A stretch of 11,213 nucleotides of DNA from Bifidobacterium breve (lineage in GTDB: Bacteria > Actinomycetota > Acidimicrobiia > Acidimicrobiales > Ilumatobacteraceae). Under the pieces are notes generated by a model that saw only the letters and a list, made by a program, of their open reading frames with translations, was not told the origin of the DNA and ran no database searches. This document shows positions 1-6,598 of this stretch, piece after piece (positions within the stretch are counted from its first letter, which is position 1; each line of letters starts with the position of its first letter). A program made the position numbers and the translations under genes. Location: assembly GCA_945889575.1 (NCBI GenBank), contig CAMDBY010000039.1, forward strand, positions 1 to 11,213. Reading direction: 5' to 3'.

Positions 1-16
1 CCACAGGTCTATATTG

Positions 17-89
17 CACCCCCAACGGGATTCGAACCCGTGCCGCCACCTTGAAAGGGTGGTGTCCTAGGCCGCTAGACGATGGGGGC
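17..89 (-). tRNA. tRNA-Glu (anticodon UUC)
   Basis: The minus strand folds into a complete 73-nt cloverleaf. The acceptor arm GCCCCCA pairs with TGGGGGT, with one G-U at the first pair. The anticodon stem CCACC/GGTGG encloses loop CTTTCAA, giving anticodon TTC for glutamate. The T arm carries the usual GGTTCGAATCC. The discriminator base is G and the next bases are CAA, so the 3' CCA is not encoded and must be added enzymatically. It lies 65 bp downstream of the DUF2017 gene on the same strand. I see no clear promoter or terminator between them, so it could be read through from the clpS transcript or have its own weak promoter. Confidence 0.96.
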
Positions 90-154
90 TTGGACGACTC
101 CGGTTGAGAGCAATGTGACGCTATCAGGAGCCACCCAACAATACGCCCCCGATA

Positions 155-646
155 TCAATTGTCCTCACCTGAGAGGGCAGAGATTGTCCATTCAAGGAGC
201 CAGCCCAAGTAGCCATAGAGCTGCCACTGGCCGAAGGCGGGGTCATTTTCGTCGATGTCGTCCTCAAAATCATCTTCGCCCACGTCAAGCAAGGTGCCAA
301 GAACAAGGCGCAGATTATTCAGGACAGTCATAAACGCATGAAGTTGAGCAGCACTGATGAGATCTGTTGATTCAAGAACTTCTTTGACCACAACAATCGA
401 GGCTGCGCGCGACTGGGTGAGTTCGTCGCGCATGTAGCCCTGATACTCAGCATCGTGTTCAGGGTTCTCGTGATACGCGGTGGGAAATAGTCGGCGTAAC
501 CGCGCGTCATCTGGTCCCATTGCCAATATTTCTGACAACTGATCAACGAAGCGCAGCAGTGTTGACCTGTCGTCTGTCGACAGGGTGATCTCGAACATGT
601 CATTTTCCCGAGCAACGACTGGCCCTTCGTGTTTGCGACGTTTCAT
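155..646 (-). CDS. DUF2017 family protein, partner of ClpS
   Basis: Predicted 163-residue soluble protein of the DUF2017 family, which in actinobacteria is habitually encoded just after clpS. Its molecular role is not established. Visible family-like features are an N-terminal beta segment (FEITLS, about residues 18-23), a helix with RRLFPTAY near 51-58, the central LNNLRLVLGTLLDV helix near 109-122, a strongly acidic loop at 124-135, and a C-terminal YGYLGWLLEW helix. I chose the ATG at 646 because it overlaps the clpS stop as ATGA, implying translational coupling. An in-frame GTG at 670 would add eight residues inside clpS. It has no transmembrane segment. The context suggests a link to the ClpS/ClpCP N-degron pathway, but that is inference from neighbourhood only. 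Confidence 0.85.
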   Translation of the reverse strand: MKRRKHEGPVVARENDMFEITLSTDDRSTLLRFVDQLSEILAMGPDDARLRRLFPTAYHENPEHDAEYQGYMRDELTQSRAASIVVVKEVLESTDLISAAQLHAFMTVLNNLRLVLGTLLDVGEDDFEDDIDENDPAFGQWQLYGYLGWLLEWTISALSGEDN

Positions 647-963
647 GTGTCTTGCTGCATCGTTGCCCACAAACCATGTTCGTGAAGTCGAAAAACATCG
701 ATCTCTGCTTTTTCACGCGGGCCATTTGAAACAACGGCTCGACCCTTTTCATGAACATCCATCATCAGAATGTCTGCTTTTGCTTTGGGGTATCCGAAAA
801 GTTTCTGCAATACGAACGACACGTACGACATCAGATTGATGGGGTCATTCCACACAATGACCACCCAGGGAACCTGGAGGTCAACGACCTCGTCTGTGGC
901 GTTATCAACCGAGGGCTCTGCCACTTCAGTTTCTTGGCTCCCGGATGGGGCGATGAAAATCAC
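643..963 (-). CDS. clpS: ATP-dependent Clp protease adaptor ClpS
   Basis: ClpS binds substrates bearing N-terminal destabilising residues and hands them to the ClpA/ClpC unfoldase for degradation by ClpP in the cytoplasm. The 106-residue product has a variable acidic N-terminal extension (about 1-30) followed by the ClpS fold. The substrate-pocket pair N39-D40 sits in VIVWNDPIN, the helix SYVSFVLQKLFGY follows, then M68 and H71 in the MMDVH segment, and the usual AVVSNGPREKAE strand-helix. These match the positions that form the N-degron pocket in E. coli ClpS. The start is GTG at 963, the first candidate after an in-frame stop at 997-999, and the ribosome site is weak. The end overlaps the DUF2017 start by 4 bp. 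It is divergent from ctaB across 52 bp. Confidence 0.93.
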   Translation of the reverse strand: MIFIAPSGSQETEVAEPSVDNATDEVVDLQVPWVVIVWNDPINLMSYVSFVLQKLFGYPKAKADILMMDVHEKGRAVVSNGPREKAEIDVFRLHEHGLWATMQQDT

Positions 964-1015
964 ATATTCATTCTGCTGGTGAATAGGCGATGTTGCCTAC
1001 CCACCAATACGATGG
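964..1015. promoter_or_regulatory. divergent clpS/ctaB intergenic region with two inverted repeats
   Basis: This 52-bp spacer must hold the start signals for both clpS (leftward) and ctaB (rightward). Two short inverted repeats are visible. TATTCA/TGAATA at 965-970 and 980-985 is separated by 9 bases, and CCACC/GGTGG at 1001-1005 and 1015-1019 is also separated by 9 bases. The second overlaps the ctaB GTG start. I cannot recognise convincing -35/-10 boxes. Either repeat could be an operator or chance; the spacing is too small for two independent full promoters with long leaders, so short or leaderless transcripts are likely. Confidence 0.35.
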
Positions 1016-1957
1016 GTGGCTGTGCCCATCAACGTTCGCCCTTTTGTCCCGTCTCGCCTGACGCGTCGACCTGGCCATGAGTCTGGGCGTATCCCTACTT
1101 CTGTTGTGGCGGGCTATATCGCGCTCACGAAGCCGCGCATTATTGAATTGTTGTTGATCACCACAATCCCCACCATGGTGGTTGCCAATGACGGCTGGCC
1201 GAGCCTGTGGCTGATGGTGGTCACGATGGTGGGTGGCACGTTGGCCGCTGGTGGCGCAAACGCCATCAATATGTACATCGATCGTGATATTGACGCCCTC
1301 ATGGAGCGCACCAAAAATCGTCCTCTGGTGACGGGCCTCATTTCGCCACGAAATGGGCTAATTTTCGCTATTTCTCTCGAAATCGTGGCTTTTTTAGTTC
1401 TTTGGGCTGGAACCAACCTGCTTTCAGGAATTTTGGCCCTTTCAGCCACCCTTTTTTACGTCTTTGTTTATTCCCTCTGGCTGAAGCGCACCAGCAAGCA
1501 AAACATCGTGATTGGCGGGGCTGCAGGCGCAGTTCCTGTCCTTGTGGGCTGGGCAGCGGTCACTAATTCGCTCAGTTGGACCCCATGGTTGCTTTTCTTG
1601 GTCATTTTCTTGTGGACCCCGCCCCATTTCTGGGCCCTGGCTATCAAGCACAATGACGACTACACGGCGGCCGGCGTGCCGATGCTGCCGTCGGTGGTGT
1701 CCCACGAAAAGGTCATCGCCGCCATGGTTCGCTACACCGTTGCCCTCTTGGCAAGCTCTCTCATCATCGTTCCCGTCGCCGACATGGGTTGGGTCTATGG
1801 AATCTCGGCGTTGGTGTTAGGCGTGGCTTTCCTGTGGGGCACAATTGCACTTGGAAAATCTGATAGTCCGAGTGCTTCGATGCGGCTTTTCTCGTTCTCG
1901 ATCTCGTATATCTCGCTTCTATTCATCGCGTTGACCATCGACGTCTTCGTTCGCTAA
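1016..1957 (+). CDS. ctaB: heme O synthase (protoheme IX farnesyltransferase)
   Basis: CtaB attaches a farnesyl group from farnesyl diphosphate to heme B, making heme O, the precursor of the heme A used by the oxidase encoded downstream. It is a polytopic inner-membrane UbiA-type prenyltransferase. The first diphosphate/Mg-binding motif N-x3-D-x3-D is N85, D89, D93 in NMYIDRDID, followed by MERTKNRPL. A second conserved loop holds KRTSKQNIVIGG (157-168) and the aspartate-containing stretch KHNDDY (211-216). TKPRI at 38-42 is the typical entry to helix 1. The 313-residue length is normal. No in-frame ATG lies near the N-terminus. GTG at 1016 is used here and GTG at 1022 is equally possible. 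A heme A synthase gene (ctaA) is not in the window. Confidence 0.95.
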   Translation: MAVPINVRPFVPSRLTRRPGHESGRIPTSVVAGYIALTKPRIIELLLITTIPTMVVANDGWPSLWLMVVTMVGGTLAAGGANAINMYIDRDIDALMERTKNRPLVTGLISPRNGLIFAISLEIVAFLVLWAGTNLLSGILALSATLFYVFVYSLWLKRTSKQNIVIGGAAGAVPVLVGWAAVTNSLSWTPWLLFLVIFLWTPPHFWALAIKHNDDYTAAGVPMLPSVVSHEKVIAAMVRYTVALLASSLIIVPVADMGWVYGISALVLGVAFLWGTIALGKSDSPSASMRLFSFSISYISLLFIALTIDVFVR

Positions 1958-2103
1958 AAAAGCGCAATTGCACGAAGTAGGAACCCTCCGAGGATTTACT
2001 GTCTGTGGGAGGGCGATGGGTAGTGTTGTTTCGTTACATCTAGGCGCACTCGCTCCGACAGTTCACAAGAACTGAAGGTGTGTATCTGGGAGACCATCCG
2101 AAA
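1958..2103 (+). promoter_or_regulatory. spacer upstream of the oxidase cluster with possible stem-loops
   Basis: This spacer between ctaB and the first cluster gene should contain the ctaB 3' end signal and/or the promoter of the oxidase genes. At the ctaB end, CTTCGT (1945-1950) pairs with ACGAAG (1972-1977) around an inner CGCT/AGCG pair, and GCAATTGC (1964-1971) is palindromic. Further on, CCCTCC (1984-1989) is complementary to GGAGGG (2008-2013) over an 18-base loop. None has a following U-tract, so intrinsic termination is not convincing. I see no confident -35/-10 pair. GTG at 2080 is an in-frame alternative start for the next gene. Confidence 0.35.
2088..2092 (+). promoter_or_regulatory. 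probable ribosome binding site deciding the ATG at 2104
   Basis: GGGAG lies 11 bases before the ATG at 2104. The upstream in-frame GTG at 2080 has only AAGG one or two bases before it, which is too close. The ATG is therefore preferred, although the spacing is on the long side. Confidence 0.45.
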
Positions 2104-3600
2104 ATGACCATTATCGACACTCACGTGGGCGCATCGACACATGCACAGGGCACAGGCTCTGCATTTGTCGCATCCGTCGGCCAATGGATCACAAGCAGTG
2201 ATCATAAAAAAATTGGACGTCTATTTATCGGGACCTCATTATTGAGCGCTCTCCTTGCAGCAGTGCTCGGTTTGCTCTTTGGTCTTGAACGCATAAGCCC
2301 CGCTCACATGCAGATCTTTAATGGTGACGCAACTCCACAACTGTTTTCGTTGTATCAGTTCGCTCTTGTCTTTGGTGTCCTTGCTCCACTCTTCGTAGGA
2401 ATTGCAATCGCTGTTGTTCCCACGCAACTTGGTGCCCGCGCAGTGGCTTTTCCGCGGGTTGCACAATTTGGTTTCTGGGCCTGGCTCTTTGGAGCATTGA
2501 TGGTTGATATTTCAATCATTGGCAACGGTGGCCCTGGTGGTGGAGCAACTGACCTTGTTGATTTGTATTTGTTGGGTGTTGCTCTTGCAGCAGTTGGTCT
2601 TCTTGCCGGAAGCCTTTGCGTTGCAACGTCAGTACTTACTGCACGTGCACCCGGAATGACACTTGATCGCATTCCTGCTTTTTCGTGGTCAGCTCTCATT
2701 GGTTCGTTTGCAACATTGCTCAGCTTGCCGGTCATGATTGGCACAATTATCTATGTCTATGTTGACCACACACACGCACAGTTGATTTTCGGCGGCAACA
2801 AAGGAATTGATTCTTTCTTGGGTTGGTCCTTGTCTCAGCCAATGACTTTTGTGTTTGTCATCATGGCTCTCGGAGTTGTCGCTGAAGTTGCGCCAGTTAC
2901 TGCGCGCACAGAACAACCACTTCGCCCAATAGTTCTTGCTGGTCTTGGGATTATTTCAACTGCTGTACTTGGTGCAGTCACGCAGAGTGCACACGTTCTT
3001 GACTGGGCCGGAACCAACTCAGACAAAGTGAAGAGCACGTTGTTGCATTCCCTCTTCAATGGCTTGCCATTGCTCGGGATGCTTATCGTTGTTCTTGTCT
3101 CGCTCTTGTGTCTGAAGATCGGTACACCTCGAGTAACTGCATCGTTCGCTTTGTCTTTGCTCGGCGCACTGATGATTATTGTTGGTGTGCTCGGAAACGG
3201 TTTGTACAACTTGAAGCCAGCCTCACTTGATGGCACTGTGTTTTCTGAAGGAACCGTTTTGTACCTTGTGTATGGCGGCCTGTTGAGTGCATTGGGCGCA
3301 CTCAGCCATTGGGCTCCACTCTTGTGGGGACGCGCCATTGACAACACAAAACTTCTTGGTTTGGCTTTGGTCGGGTTACTCGGAACAATCTTGGCTAGCT
3401 TCCCGCTCTACATCGCTGGGTTTGCAGATCAACCAGCCAACACGGTTATGGGTTTTGATTACGACGGACCTATTGCGCTGTGGAATGTTCTTACTGGCCT
3501 TGGACACGCACTCATTGTTCTCACGGTTATCGGCTTTGTCGGATTGCTCATTGATGCAGTGCGAAATGGCGAATCAGTTTCACAGGAGGCATCGGCATGA
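2104..3600 (+). CDS. degenerate heme-copper oxidase subunit I-like membrane protein
   Basis: A 498-residue protein with about 12 hydrophobic segments that is clearly related to oxidase subunit I and to the genuine CtaD encoded at 6599. Shared landmarks are SSDHKKIG (31-38), QLGARAVAFPR (108-118), LTARAPGMTLDRIPAFSW (178-195) and a YGG...WAPLLWGR stretch (390-410). Catalytic residues of CtaD are replaced: low-spin heme His99 aligns with Tyr84, the CuB histidine and cross-linked tyrosine of HPEVY align with Q245 and F249 (SQPMTF), and the HFHYV heme ligands align with T384 and L386. One CuB His may survive as H297, depending on a two-residue gap. D-channel D128 and N135 become A113 and A120, Glu279 becomes M247, and K-channel Lys355 becomes M326. 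It therefore cannot bind the normal cofactors. The frame is intact. The end overlaps the next start as ATGA. I infer a structural or assembly role; automated tools may mislabel it as an active oxidase subunit. Confidence 0.85.
   Translation: MTIIDTHVGASTHAQGTGSAFVASVGQWITSSDHKKIGRLFIGTSLLSALLAAVLGLLFGLERISPAHMQIFNGDATPQLFSLYQFALVFGVLAPLFVGIAIAVVPTQLGARAVAFPRVAQFGFWAWLFGALMVDISIIGNGGPGGGATDLVDLYLLGVALAAVGLLAGSLCVATSVLTARAPGMTLDRIPAFSWSALIGSFATLLSLPVMIGTIIYVYVDHTHAQLIFGGNKGIDSFLGWSLSQPMTFVFVIMALGVVAEVAPVTARTEQPLRPIVLAGLGIISTAVLGAVTQSAHVLDWAGTNSDKVKSTLLHSLFNGLPLLGMLIVVLVSLLCLKIGTPRVTASFALSLLGALMIIVGVLGNGLYNLKPASLDGTVFSEGTVLYLVYGGLLSALGALSHWAPLLWGRAIDNTKLLGLALVGLLGTILASFPLYIAGFADQPANTVMGFDYDGPIALWNVLTGLGHALIVLTVIGFVGLLIDAVRNGESVSQEASA
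3584..3589 (+). promoter_or_regulatory. consensus Shine-Dalgarno AGGAGG of the subunit III-like gene
   Basis: A perfect AGGAGG lies 7 bases before the ATG at 3597, inside the last codons of the subunit I-like gene. It is the strongest ribosome site in the window. It argues that the subunit III-like protein is made in quantity rather than being a decaying relic. Confidence 0.85.
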
Positions 3601-4202
3601 CCATTGCATTACCAGCAGCACCCGCACAGGCGCCCCGCCGACAAATTCTTGTTGCAACGGCAATGGTTTCTGCATCTGCATTCATGCTCATCATTGGAAT
3701 GATTGCAATGTGGCTGAAGTTTCGCGCTGGCGCACCAACACGTGACTCATCAGATGGTTTGAAAATCATCAAAGACTGGATGCCTGCCAACGTCACAATT
3801 CCAGAAGTTGCAGCCAACATCATGCTCACTACTTTCCCTTTCGGTGCATTGATGGCACAGTGGGCTGCGTATTCAGCAAAGCGAGATGATGCACCTCACC
3901 GTTCACTTGCACTGGCCATCAGTTTCTTAATCGGACTTGCCATAGTGAATGCGCAAGTAGCGGTGTATAGCCAAATGGACATCGGCCTCGCTGACGGACA
4001 ATTTCAAACAATGTTCTATGCGATTACCGGCACGATGTTATTGCTAGTTGTTGGTGCAATGGTTTTTAGTCTTGTGGCTTTCTTTCGATCTGTTGGCGGT
4101 CGTGATAACGACACAGATGTGGTTAACGCCCACGCGCTCTATTGGTACTTCCTCACTGCAGCGTTTTCTGTGGTGTGGTTCGTGGTGTACGTACAGAAGT
4201 AG
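3597..4202 (+). CDS. degenerate oxidase subunit III-like membrane protein
   Basis: A 201-residue protein with about five transmembrane helices, resembling the genuine 204-residue CtaE encoded at 8598. FYAITG (140-145) matches FYSLTG at the same residue positions in CtaE, and LYWYF near the C-terminus matches LYWHF, followed by a similar hydrophobic last helix. The residues that mark real subunit III are replaced. H147 and H150 of FHGVH are M147 and L150, E120 of QVYEF aligns with V123, and H186 and D189 of YWHFVD become Y184 and T187. Homology is moderate and rests mainly on the C-terminal half, plus position and length. It starts with ATGA overlap and a consensus ribosome site, and ends 6 bp before the next gene. 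It probably partners the subunit I-like protein. Its function is unknown. Confidence 0.72.
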   Translation: MTIALPAAPAQAPRRQILVATAMVSASAFMLIIGMIAMWLKFRAGAPTRDSSDGLKIIKDWMPANVTIPEVAANIMLTTFPFGALMAQWAAYSAKRDDAPHRSLALAISFLIGLAIVNAQVAVYSQMDIGLADGQFQTMFYAITGTMLLLVVGAMVFSLVAFFRSVGGRDNDTDVVNAHALYWYFLTAAFSVVWFVVYVQK

Positions 4203-4208
4203 GTCAAG

Positions 4209-5333
4209 ATGATTACCCCCGGTTCAAAATATTTCTTCGGCCTCACTGGTTTGTCACTGATTGCTGCAATCTTGTACATGGTCTTGGTGAATCCAACTGA
4301 CCTCGGAGCAGTCGCACTATTTGGTCTTGCAACTTCAGGTGCCCTTATTGGCGTAATGGCATCGTTCACTCGCGACGGCGATGTGTACACAGACGAAGAA
4401 GCAGTTGCAGCTAACGCCGTCGCTGGTCCACCATCGTTCTGGCCAATTGTGTTTGCACTCGGCGCTGCCCTTGTTCTTACTGGCCTAGCAACAGTGTCAG
4501 TTGTCTTCATTCTTGGCATTGCAGTCCTCATTGGCGGTGGCGTTGAATGGACCATTCAGAACTGGGCTGATGGCGCATCTTCAGATCGTGAATTCAATGA
4601 ATTCGCTCGCGCTCGCGCGATCAGCGCAATCGAATACCCTGGACTTGCCGCTGTCGGCCTTGGTGTTATCGCATTCTTCTTTTCTCGAGTAGTTCTTGCA
4701 GTATCAAAAGAAGCTGGACCAATCATTTTCATCGTGGTCGCAGCTGTGATTTTTGTAATTGGCGTGCTCATCGCCTCGAAGCCATTCATGAAAGGTGCTG
4801 TCACGGTTGTTGTAGCGGTCCTTGCAGTCGTTGCACTTGCTGCCGTCGGAACGATCGCTGCCCTTTCTGGTGAACGTCATGAACTTGCTGTTGCGGCAGA
4901 AGAAGATCATTTCGACGCATCACATCGTGAATGCGGCGAAGAAGAATCTGAACATTACGACCATCTTGCGAACAACACAGTGTCATTGCGTTCTGCAGTG
5001 ACAGCCACCATCTTTGTAAAAGATGGAAAGGTGTATGCGGAAGCTATTGGTATGACGAAGAAAGTAGACACCATTACTATTCCTCGCTCGAACGCAACGT
5101 CTGTCATGTTCCGAAACCTTGACGATGAAAAGCATCGCCTGGTTGTCAACTTGGGCTCAGCCAAAGTTGCCGAGACCGGAGTCGCTGAAAAAGTTGGTAC
5201 ATGCACACAACTCACCGGCAAAAACCAAGAACAAGTAATGACGCTAAAGATTCCCAAGCCAGCGACTGAAACCGAGCCATACTCATTCACAGTTCCCGGC
5301 GCCACTGGCGAAATCAAGTTGGTCGTGCCGTGA
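4209..5333 (+). CDS. CtaF-like membrane protein with C-terminal cupredoxin-like domain
   Basis: A 374-residue protein in three parts. Residues 1-118 form four helices resembling actinobacterial oxidase subunit CtaF (Cyt_c_ox_IV family), including the FTRDGD/VYTDEE loop and a GPPSFWP helix start (73-79). Residues 144-219 add about three further helices. After the last helix comes an outward-facing acidic, His-rich linker (H224, H234, H239, C242, H249, H252). Residues 258-374 then form a beta-rich domain resembling a cupredoxin, with FRNLDDEKHRL (301-311) and YSFTVPG (358-364). A normal Cys-x-x-x-x-His-x-x-x-x-Met copper loop is absent; only H309 and C332 are candidate ligands. C242 and C332 are the only cysteines, so a disulfide is possible. 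ATG at 4209 is used. The stop overlaps the ctaC GTG by 4 bp. The exact function is unknown; I infer a subunit II/IV-like partner of the two preceding proteins. Confidence 0.7.
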   Translation: MITPGSKYFFGLTGLSLIAAILYMVLVNPTDLGAVALFGLATSGALIGVMASFTRDGDVYTDEEAVAANAVAGPPSFWPIVFALGAALVLTGLATVSVVFILGIAVLIGGGVEWTIQNWADGASSDREFNEFARARAISAIEYPGLAAVGLGVIAFFFSRVVLAVSKEAGPIIFIVVAAVIFVIGVLIASKPFMKGAVTVVVAVLAVVALAAVGTIAALSGERHELAVAAEEDHFDASHRECGEEESEHYDHLANNTVSLRSAVTATIFVKDGKVYAEAIGMTKKVDTITIPRSNATSVMFRNLDDEKHRLVVNLGSAKVAETGVAEKVGTCTQLTGKNQEQVMTLKIPKPATETEPYSFTVPGATGEIKLVVP

Positions 5334-6586
5334 GTCACTCAGTCTCCCCACACTCTTCAGAAAAGGCTATGGATATCGTGAACAACGTGAAGTCGTCAAG
5401 TCATCGCATTCGTAACTCAATTGCAACGGTCATTGGCATCGTTGCGCTATCTGGTTGTGCTACAAATGCACCGCAAGATACGTGGCAGCCGAAAGGCGAT
5501 AATGCTCAAGTCATTAACAATCTGCAGTGGATCATTTTCCCTATGGCAGGTGTGGTTGGCGTTCTTGTTTTTGCATTTGCCGCTTATACATTTTGGAAGT
5601 TCAACGACCGCGGACAACCAATTCCGTCGCAGAGCCATGGCAAGCCAGTCGTAGAAATCATTCTCACGATTATTCCCGCACTCATTCTGACTGTTGTTGG
5701 CGTCTTTACGTTCCGTGGCATCTTTGAACTTGCTAATACTGAAGATACCGAGATGGTCATCAACGTCACTGGCCAACAGTGGTGGTGGGAATATGACTAT
5801 CCAGCGCAGGACGATCAAGGCATCACTCAACCAATTATCTCTTCCGGCCAACTTGTTATCCCGGTCGGTACAAAAGTGTTGTTGCGTGAAACAAGCCGCG
5901 ACGTTATTCACTCATATTGGATTCCAGCATTGAACGGCAAGAAAGATGCTGTTCCAGGCCGCATCAACTTGCTGCGACTCCAAGCAGACAAGCCCGGAAT
6001 TTTCGCTGGTCAGTGCACCGAATTCTGCGGACTGTCTCACGCCAATATGCGTATGGAAGCCATTGCGCTTTCTAAGGAAGATTTTGCCAAGTGGGTGGCT
6101 AATCAACAGAAGGACTACACGTCCCCTGCAGCCGGATCACTTGCGAATGAGGGCGAAGGCGTTTTCTTGAATCAGTGTATTCGTTGTCACCAAGTCAACG
6201 GTTTGAAGAAGGCTGATGGTACTCCTGCACTTGCGGCACCAGACGAGAACGTCTATTCCGGTGCAGCTCCGAACCTCTCACACTTGATGTCACGCAACAC
6301 TTTTGCTGGCGCAAAGTTTGACCTATTACGTAAGTCATGTCGCAGCGATGTATGGGACGCAAGTTCTGAAACCATTGGCGCGAAATATCTTGCTGGTGTG
6401 TCAGAGTCTTGCTTGAATGCAACTGATCTTCGTGCATGGTTGCGCAATGCGCCAGCGATGAAGCCAATGTATGCCGACCCAGCCAAATTGGGCGCATCTG
6501 GTGGAAAATATCGCGGTATGCCAAACCTTGGTCTTACTGAAACAGACATCGACAAACTCGTCGCTTACCTACTGACACTGAAGTAA
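5330..6586 (+). CDS. ctaC: cytochrome c oxidase subunit II fused to cytochrome c (caa3-type)
   Basis: Subunit II accepts electrons at the binuclear CuA centre and passes them to heme a of subunit I. The fused cytochrome c replaces or docks a soluble donor. A signal peptide ends in a lipobox LSGC with C43 as the likely lipidated cysteine. Two helices follow (about 66-88 and 107-129), then the aromatic QQWWWEY (149-155). The CuA ligands are complete: H194, C229, E231, C233, H237 and M240. The heme c domain has CIRCH (C283, C286, H287), GAAPNL, and M397 in RGMPNL as the likely sixth ligand. Between these lies a long loop with extra cysteines C337 and C361. GTG at 5330 overlaps the previous stop (GTGA). 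ATG at 5369 is an alternative giving a shorter signal peptide. Length 418 is typical of caa3-type proteins. Confidence 0.95.
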   Translation: MSHSVSPHSSEKAMDIVNNVKSSSHRIRNSIATVIGIVALSGCATNAPQDTWQPKGDNAQVINNLQWIIFPMAGVVGVLVFAFAAYTFWKFNDRGQPIPSQSHGKPVVEIILTIIPALILTVVGVFTFRGIFELANTEDTEMVINVTGQQWWWEYDYPAQDDQGITQPIISSGQLVIPVGTKVLLRETSRDVIHSYWIPALNGKKDAVPGRINLLRLQADKPGIFAGQCTEFCGLSHANMRMEAIALSKEDFAKWVANQQKDYTSPAAGSLANEGEGVFLNQCIRCHQVNGLKKADGTPALAAPDENVYSGAAPNLSHLMSRNTFAGAKFDLLRKSCRSDVWDASSETIGAKYLAGVSESCLNATDLRAWLRNAPAMKPMYADPAKLGASGGKYRGMPNLGLTETDIDKLVAYLLTLK

Positions 6587-6598
6587 ACGGAGAATCCC

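Noticed and set aside
585..1080. Plus-strand reading frames over clpS and its spacer
   Set aside because: They are antisense to the well-supported clpS gene and encode no recognisable protein.
1945..1977. Intrinsic terminator after ctaB
   Set aside because: The stem is broken by an asymmetric bulge and no U-tract follows; I list it only as a possible stem-loop.
2014..2079. A sigma-70-like promoter ahead of the oxidase cluster
   Set aside because: TTGTTT near 2026 has no acceptable TANNNT at proper spacing, so no specific promoter is claimed.
2080..2103. GTG at 2080 as the start of the subunit I-like gene
   Set aside because: Its only Shine-Dalgarno-like bases are immediately adjacent, whereas ATG at 2104 has GGGAG at a workable distance. 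The extra eight residues show no recognisable homology.
2355..3347. Long antisense reading frames opposite the subunit I-like gene
   Set aside because: They are rich in Pro, Thr, Ser and Arg with no domain likeness and lie wholly opposite a coding sequence, as expected of shadows of a hydrophobic gene.
2104..4202. The subunit I-like and III-like genes as pseudogenes or assembly duplicates of ctaD and ctaE
   Set aside because: Both frames are uninterrupted, starts and stops overlap neatly, a consensus ribosome site is present, and the sequences are too diverged from ctaD/ctaE to be assembly copies.
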